64,000 bases of DNA, taken from contig NC_080539.1 in the NCBI RefSeq assembly GCF_028640845.1, positions 371,115,733 to 371,179,732 on the forward strand, written 5' to 3'. The stretch's first letter is position 1; the number at the start of each line of letters is the position of its first letter. Of the stretch, positions 59,072 to 64,000 are shown piece by piece. Position numbers and translations under genes: made by a program. The notes beneath the pieces were generated by a model that did not search any database, was not told the origin of the DNA, and saw only the letters and a list, made by a program, of their open reading frames with translations. Source of the DNA: Ahaetulla prasina (lineage: Eukaryota > Chordata > Lepidosauria > Squamata > Colubridae).

Positions 59072-59923
59072 CAGGGGTGAAAATGTAAAATTTGTTACTA
59101 CCGGTTCTGTGGGCTTGGTGTGGGGGAGGGTAATGTGACTGGGTGGGCGTGGCCAACTTTTTTATTTTTATTTTTAAAAGCATTTTTTCTACGAAGAGCT
59201 TGTAGAAAAAAATGCTTCAAAAGGGTTCTGAAGATCCCAGCTGAATTGCCTGATTGCCAGAACTGTTTAAAAGCATTTTTTTAAAGCTTCTACTACCAGT
59301 TCTTTGGGCGTGGCTTGGTGGGTGGGGGGTGTAATGTGACTGGGTGGGCGTGGCCAACTTTTTTATTTTTATGTTTAAAAGCATTTTTTCTACGAAGAGC
59401 TTGTAGAAAAAATGCTTTGAAAGGGTTCTGATGATCCCAGCTGAGCCGCGCGATCATCAGAGGCTTTTTTTTTTTACTTTTTTAGGGGCCTCTTGTGGCT
59501 CAACAGGCTAATGCAGTCTGTTATTAACACAGCTGCCTGCAATTACAATTACTGCAGGTTCGAGTCCCACCAGGCCCAAGGTTGACTCAGCCTCCCATCC
59601 TTTATAAGGTAGGTAAAATGAGGACCCGGATTGTTGGGGGGGCAATACAAGTTGACTTTGTATATAATATACAAATGGATGAGACTATTGCCTTACACAA
59701 TGTAAGCCGCCCTGAGTCTTCGGAGAAGGGCGGGATATAAATTCAAATTTTTTAAAAAAGCATTTTTTTGTTAAAAAAAAACCCTCTGATGATCGTACGG
59801 CTCAGCTGGGCATGTGGTGGAGAAGTGGGGAGCAGGGATTTTTGCTACTGGTTCTCCGAACCACCCACCGCCATCACTACTGGATCGGGCGATCTGGTCC
59901 GAACCGGGAGCATTTTATCCCTG
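59072..59923. mobile_element. hAT-type element with internal duplication and nested SINE
   Basis: The ends CAGGGGTGAAAATG and CATTTTATCCCTG are imperfect inverted repeats. A segment beginning GTAATGTGACTGGGTGGGCG and including the hairpin TTTTTTCTACGAAGAGCTTG / CAAGCTCTTCG is present twice (about 59130-59290 and 59330-59480). The second copy is followed by a SINE. Confidence 0.75.
59485..59757 (+). mobile_element. tRNA-derived SINE with L2-like tail
   Basis: Head AGGGGCCTCTTGTGGCTCAA, B box GCAGGTTCGAGTCCC (after a duplicated CAATTA), core, and tail GAGTCTTCGGAGAAGGGCGG. It is nested in the hAT. Confidence 0.9.
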
Positions 59924-60125
59924 CTGGCTTCTGGCAACCTGACTGTTGTCCCATTCTGATTATTTGTGGTGTTGGACTCTTTTACCAAAAAGAAAAATCT
60001 ATGAATCACAAATTCTGTGTTATTTTCAAAGCATACTGCTGAGTGGGACACAGAGCAGGATTTAGAACCGTCATAGAAACAACATAGACAAACCTCAGAA
60101 TGAAAAATATCTCCTGCTTCATCTG

Positions 60126-60677
60126 TGTTGTGGTCTGCCAGCAGCTTACGGAGCTGGCAACGGAGTCGGACAGCGATGAGGCTGAGGTGGAGCCAGGGCC
60201 ATCGGGAAGTGAGATGCAGACTCCGGAGCCTCCAGAGACTGATAGTAGTGAGGCAGAGGAACAGGAGGAGCCTGTTCCTAATGCACACATGAGAAGAGCT
60301 GCCAGAAGGCAAGAGCAGCTCAAGCAAAGAGGACGACTCAGGAGTAAGGCCAAGAGATGATTGGCCCCTCCCATAAGGCTTAAAACAGACCAGCAACGGC
60401 GTTTGGGCTCTGCCGGAAAATAACATTGTAGCTGTGTCTTCTGCTTCGTCTATGTCTTTGTTTTTATGGCTTCTGGACGTTTGCCAGGAAGGGCCTTTGG
60501 CAGTTTGCCTAATTGGACTAAGGTTTGTGAGATAACTGAGGAATTTGTGTTGGGAGGCCTTTGTTTTACTTTGAGTTGAACGACGCTGGGAATGAAGTAA
60601 TTCCCAGCTGTTCGAATAAAGTTTTTTTTCCCCACGGATTAAGTTCATTATCACCTACTTGGACTTGGGTCACAACA
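60126..60677 (+). mobile_element. Solo LTR, family A (552 bp), TSD ATCTG
   Basis: It begins TGTTGTGGTCTGCC and ends GGGTCACAACA. A perfect 5-bp duplication ATCTG flanks it (60121-60125 and 60678-60682). The frame from base 2 is open for 77 codons to the stop at 60358-60360, with the same acidic and basic segments as 16916. AATAAAG near 60616 is the polyadenylation signal. Confidence 0.92.
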
Positions 60678-60777
60678 ATCTGCGCAGCCAGGCCTGGGTG
60701 CAACGAAACCGATTTTAGCCTTTAAAAGACGTGAATCAAATTCACACTTCTCGTTGCTGGATTACCAGGTAAAGGTA

Positions 60778-61050
60778 CAGGTAGTCCTCGACTTACGACC
60801 ACAATTGAGCCCCAAATTTCTGTTGTAAAGGGAGACGTTTGTGAAATGAGCTTTGCCCCATTTTTCCTGCCACAGTTGTAAAGTGAATCACTGCAGTTAA
60901 TAAGTTAGTAGCCCAGTTGTTAGGTAAATCTGGCTTCCCCTATTGATTTTGCTTGTCCGAAGGTCTCAAAAGTTACTCACATGATCTCAGGACACTGCAA
61001 CAGTCGTAAGTATGAAACAGTTGCCACGCATCTGAATTTGGATCACATGA
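60778..61050 (+). mobile_element. Element A, 5' two thirds
   Basis: It starts CAGGTAGTCCTCGACTTACG (a near-consensus terminus) and ends at GAATTTGGATCACATGAG, where a pentanucleotide repeat replaces the rest. Confidence 0.88.
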
Positions 61051-61420
61051 GAATAGAACAAAATAGAATAGAATGGAATAGAATAGAATAGAATAGAATA
61101 GAATAGAATAGAATAGAATAGAATAGAATAGAATGGAATGGAATGGAATGGAATGGAATGGAATGGAATGGAATGGAATGGAATGGAATGGAATGGAATA
61201 AGAAGAGGAGAGGAGAGGAGAGGAGAGGAGAGGAGAGGAGAGGAGAGAAGAGAAGAGAAGAGAAGAGAAGAGAAGAGAAGAGAAGAGAAGAGAAGAGAAG
61301 AGAAGAGAAGAGAAGAGAAGAGAAGAGAAGAGAAGAGAAGAGAAGAGAAGAGAAGAGAAGAGAATAATAGAATGAAACGCCACATGGAACGGAATGGAAC
61401 GGAACAGAATAGAATAGAAA
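61051..61420. repeat. Pentanucleotide array changing AATAG, AATGG, GGAGA, AGAAG
   Basis: Four blocks follow one another: GAATA (61051-61130), GAATG (61131-61199), GAGGA (61205-61245) and GAGAA (to about 61362), then AATGG/AATAG again. Neighbouring block types mostly differ by one or two substitutions per unit. Homopeptide-like frames on both strands are artefacts. Confidence 0.97.
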
Positions 61421-61467
61421 ATGGAATAGAATTTGTCAGCTGTATGTATCTGGGGGGATATAAATTA

Positions 61468-61540
61468 GGGTTTCTTAACCTTAGTGACTAAGGCATGTGG
61501 ACTGCCTGGGGAATTCTGGGAGTTGAAGTCCATATGTCTG
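61468..61540. mobile_element. hAT palindrome fragment
   Basis: GGGTTTCTTAACCTTAGTGAC and GGAATTCTGGGAGTTGAAGT belong to the family of 62273; the right end is lost at the SINE tail. Confidence 0.6.
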
Positions 61541-61544
61541 GGAA

Positions 61545-61836
61545 TTATTATTTTATTTATTTATTTATTTATTATTTGAATTTGTTTATATCCCGCCCTT
61601 CTCCGAAGACTCAGGGCAGCTTACACTGTGTTAAGCAATAGTCTTCATCCATTTGTATATTATATACAAAGTCAACTTTTATTGCCCCCAACAATCTGGG
61701 TCCTCATTTTACCTACCTTATAAAGGATGGAAGGCTGAGTCAACCTTGGGCCTGGTGGGACTTGAACTTGCAGTAATTACAAGCAGCTGCTGTTAATAAC
61801 AGACTGCTTAGTCTGTTGAGCCACCAGAGGCCCCTA
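61545..61836 (-). mobile_element. tRNA-derived SINE with L2-like tail
   Basis: An (ATTT)n tail, then ATCCCGCCCTTCTCCGAAG, core and head ending GAGCCACCAGAGGCCCC. It is intact over its whole length. Confidence 0.92.
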
Positions 61837-62272
61837 ATAATAATTAGATATTAATTATTATTAATTATTAGATAGAATTAGATATTAGAAAAATCTTTCG
61901 CATCTCCAAAATCGGAAACGTTTATTCCAATGTTACACATAGCAAGGAAGTGAAAAAAAACCTAGAATGGCGCTCCAGACCCTTTCCCCTTGTGTGCTTG
62001 TGTGTGTTTTGCTAAGCATCTAATTTAATTAAACATGTATATTTAATAATCCTCATAAGCAAATTGTTTAAGTGAGTGAAGAAGGATCCGGAAACATTTT
62101 CTATTGTGCTCTACAGAGATTGCTAATTTATTGTTTCCAGCTTTGAGGTTTTCTAATATCTGTAACTGCGCTGGCAGGAATATTAATATTCTCATTTGAT
62201 CGTGTTTGTATTTACTGGTGACATTTAAGTCACAATTATTTATTTCTACTCCACTTTCTTTCACTGCGGGCG
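61837..62272. other. AT-rich unique sequence, no gene found
   Basis: About 435 bases without a recognised repeat except ATTA-type runs at the left. No coding support. Confidence 0.4.
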
Positions 62273-62716
62273 GTGTTTTTCAACTTGGCAACTTTAAAAT
62301 GGGTGGACTTCAACTCCCAGAATTCCCCAGCCAGCATTTGTAAGCTTCAATTCCCAGAATTCCCCAGCCAGCACTTGTAAACTTCAATTCCCACAATTCC
62401 ACAGTCAGAATTTATGAATTTCAGTTCCCAGAATTCCCCAGCCAGCATTTATGGATCTCAATTCCCATAATTCCACACAGTCAGAATTTATGAATTTCAA
62501 TTCCCAGAATTCCCAGTCATCATTTATGGACTTCAATTCCCAGAATTCCCCAGCCAGCATTTATGGACTTCAATTCCCAGAATTTCCCAGCCACCATCTG
62601 TGAACTTCAATTCCCAGAATTCCCCAGCCACCATCTGTGAACTTCAATTCCCACAATTCCCCAGCCAGTTTGTGGATTCCGATTCACATAATAGAGTTTT
62701 CAAGGTTGAGAAACAG
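62273..62716. mobile_element. hAT palindrome expanded into a 39-bp minisatellite
   Basis: GTTTTTCAACTTGGCAAC at the left and TTTTCAAGGTTGAGAAAC at the right are inverted ends. Between them about ten units of CTTCAATTCCCAGAATTCCC plus AGCCAGCATTTGTGAA follow one another. Ordinary family members contain this phrase only once or as an inverted pair. Confidence 0.82.
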
Positions 62717-63118
62717 ATTGAAGTCAAAGAAGCTGACAGTTTTGTGAAATAGAATTCCTTTAAAATGGTACCAAGAGGATTTTTTAATGAAACAGATTTT
62801 TATAAACCAGAATTAAGTTAGTCACGGAAATGGATCTTCGGATTCAGCCCAGAGATCCTTTTCAAGCGATTTCCACTCAGGGGTAAGCAAAGAGAGGAGG
62901 GGCAGTCATTAGAACTTCAGATTCACGTCATAACTCCTCTTTTTCAAGTAGGTTGTAACTTTAAATTGAGGACTACCCTGTAGCCAAAGGAGGAGGGAGC
63001 CCGACAAGGTGGCTCAGTGGCTAAGACACAGAGTTTGCTGATCAGAAAGGTCAGCAGCAGTTCGGCGGGTTGAACTAGATGACCTCCAAGGTCCCTTCCG
63101 ACTCTGTAACTGTTCAAC
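62717..63118. other. Unique sequence with fragments of element A, Sauria SINE head and CR1 tail
   Basis: ATTGAGGACTACCCTG (62967-62982) is an element A end. GACAAGGTGGCTCAGTGGC to GGTCAGCAGCAGTTCGGCG (63003-63068) is a Sauria SINE head. GTTGAACTAGATGACCTCC to GACTCTGTAACTG is a CR1 tail joined directly to it. Confidence 0.6.
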
Positions 63119-63228
63119 CTTCCACACTCCAAGAGTACAGAATAGGTGGTACCTGGCTCAACAATAGGAAGTGTGAGAGAGAAGAGCAACGAACATCATT
63201 AGGGGACTGGAGCAGGAGTGAAAGTCCT

Positions 63229-63860
63229 TGTTGTGTCCCACCCCTCACTCCGACGAACGAGTCAAGGAAGTCCGTGACAGACTTGGCAACGAAGCCTTTG
63301 GAGCTTGCCAAGTTCCTTCGAGGTTTATCAGGGCAGGCAGGAGTCCAAGTTGTGACTTCAGCGATAGGGTCCGGTATCAGCAAACTCGATAAGACTTTGC
63401 TTGACTCAAGGTTGGAATGCCAAAAGCAGGTCCTTTATATAGGCTGTGGGATGTGGCTCCATGACTCAGCATTTATCCAGGCCTGCCCCACCCTTCCTTC
63501 TGCTGGCATCACCTCTCAGATCTCCGGAAGCGAGGGTCCTCCTACAGTGAATTGTCTTCAGCTGGATCTGCTGTCAGCGTCTGGGAAAGGGAGGGTTCAG
63601 AGGGAGTAGGGCCAAGTAATTCCAGCATCTGGCTGACGTCCTGCTCTGACGGCTGAGCCAAAGGAACACATGCTGTACGAGTGAGGTTTATCGGGCTTGT
63701 CCTCCCACTCCTGGAATCCTCTCCGGGCATGGGGCCAGGGCCGGGGGCTGGAGTCATGACAGGCCGTTCATCTTCATTATCAGACTCGGAGTCTGATAAA
63801 AGGCCCGGTTGGAGACAGGAGGGGCCCGGCTGAGGAGAGGAGGGAGGATGAGTCACAACA
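63229..63860 (-). mobile_element. Solo LTR, family C (632 bp), TSD GTCCT
   Basis: On the minus strand it begins TGTTGTGACTCATCC and ends GGGACACAACA, with a perfect 5-bp duplication GTCCT (63224-63228 and 63861-63865). The frame from base 2 encodes PPSSPQPGPS, an acidic SDSESDNEDE segment and further Pro/Ser/Glu-rich sequence, and a basic end on a shifted frame. TATATAAAGGACC lies near 63440. It is the complete reference for the fold-back copy at 12088. Confidence 0.92.
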
Positions 63861-63934
63861 GTCCTGTTGTTCTTCATGCAACGTCTGAGCATCTTTGGCA
63901 GTTGAAGAGATGATAAAATAACATAACACAATAA

Positions 63935-64000
63935 CAGAATTGGACGGGACCTTGGAGGTCTTCTAGTCCAGCCCCCTGGCCAGGCAGGAAACCCTACACC
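63935..64000 (-). mobile_element. CR1 3' end, continues beyond the window
   Basis: CAGAATTGGACGGGACCTTG and CTAGTCCAGCCCCCTGGCC are the minus-strand CR1 3' UTR; the rest lies outside. Confidence 0.88.

Overview
The window is vertebrate nuclear DNA from a squamate reptile, most likely a snake. No host protein-coding gene can be supported. The case for a squamate rests on the repeats: CR1 LINE fragments whose 3' tails run into ATTCT (AATAG) microsatellites, a Bov-B LINE end, a Sauria SINE with a 12-bp target duplication, a squamate L1, L2-like LINEs with a matching tRNA-derived SINE, and a 1.5-kb GATA/GACA/GGAT array of the kind first described as Bkm satellite in snakes. Nearly every long open frame is either part of a reverse transcriptase or a by-product of a simple repeat.

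Layout. 1-5.9 kb: CR1 fragments, hAT-type elements and an L2 end; one hAT carries a coding-like coiled-coil fragment. 6.2-8.1 kb: a roughly 117-bp tandem repeat with paired CCAAT boxes, then a hAT with a 27-bp minisatellite. 9-24.6 kb: seven solo LTRs with TG...CA ends, most with 5-bp target duplications, nested in copies of an abundant non-autonomous DNA transposon ('element A', ends CAGGTAGTCC...GGACTACCTG), along with SINEs, hATs, Bov-B and CR1. 25-31 kb: an L2 inside a CR1 tail, an array of hammerhead-like motifs alternating with (ACT)n, two adjacent hATs, and an inverted pair of hammerhead-bearing repeats. 31.6-36.5 kb: polypyrimidine tract, hammerhead-(AGG)n array, GATA array. 36.8-44.7 kb: Sauria SINE, hATs, and a nine-copy hammerhead-(CTC/CTT)n array interrupted by an ERV-like LTR. 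45-53.6 kb: three modules, each bounded by inverted hammerhead motifs and separated by (TG)n; the first is split by a nearly full-length L1 with a 17-bp target duplication. 53.6-64 kb: a 743-bp tandem duplication of CR1 plus two hATs, further solo LTRs, minisatellites and pentanucleotide runs.

The most interesting layer is the hammerhead-like motif. Three repeat families with unrelated stem sequences share one architecture: CTGANGA, one unpaired base, a 6-bp stem, a 6-base loop, then GAAACGTC with the self-complementary ACGT. This fits the minimal hammerhead ribozymes known from Penelope-like retroelements. Here the motifs sit in tandem with trinucleotide microsatellites or as inverted ends of modules. 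The second layer is the set of solo LTRs: at least four LTR sequence families keep an open frame from their second base, ending in a related basic motif, as if the upstream retroelement protein ended inside the 3' LTR. Several small deletions and local tandem duplications could be assembly errors rather than biology.
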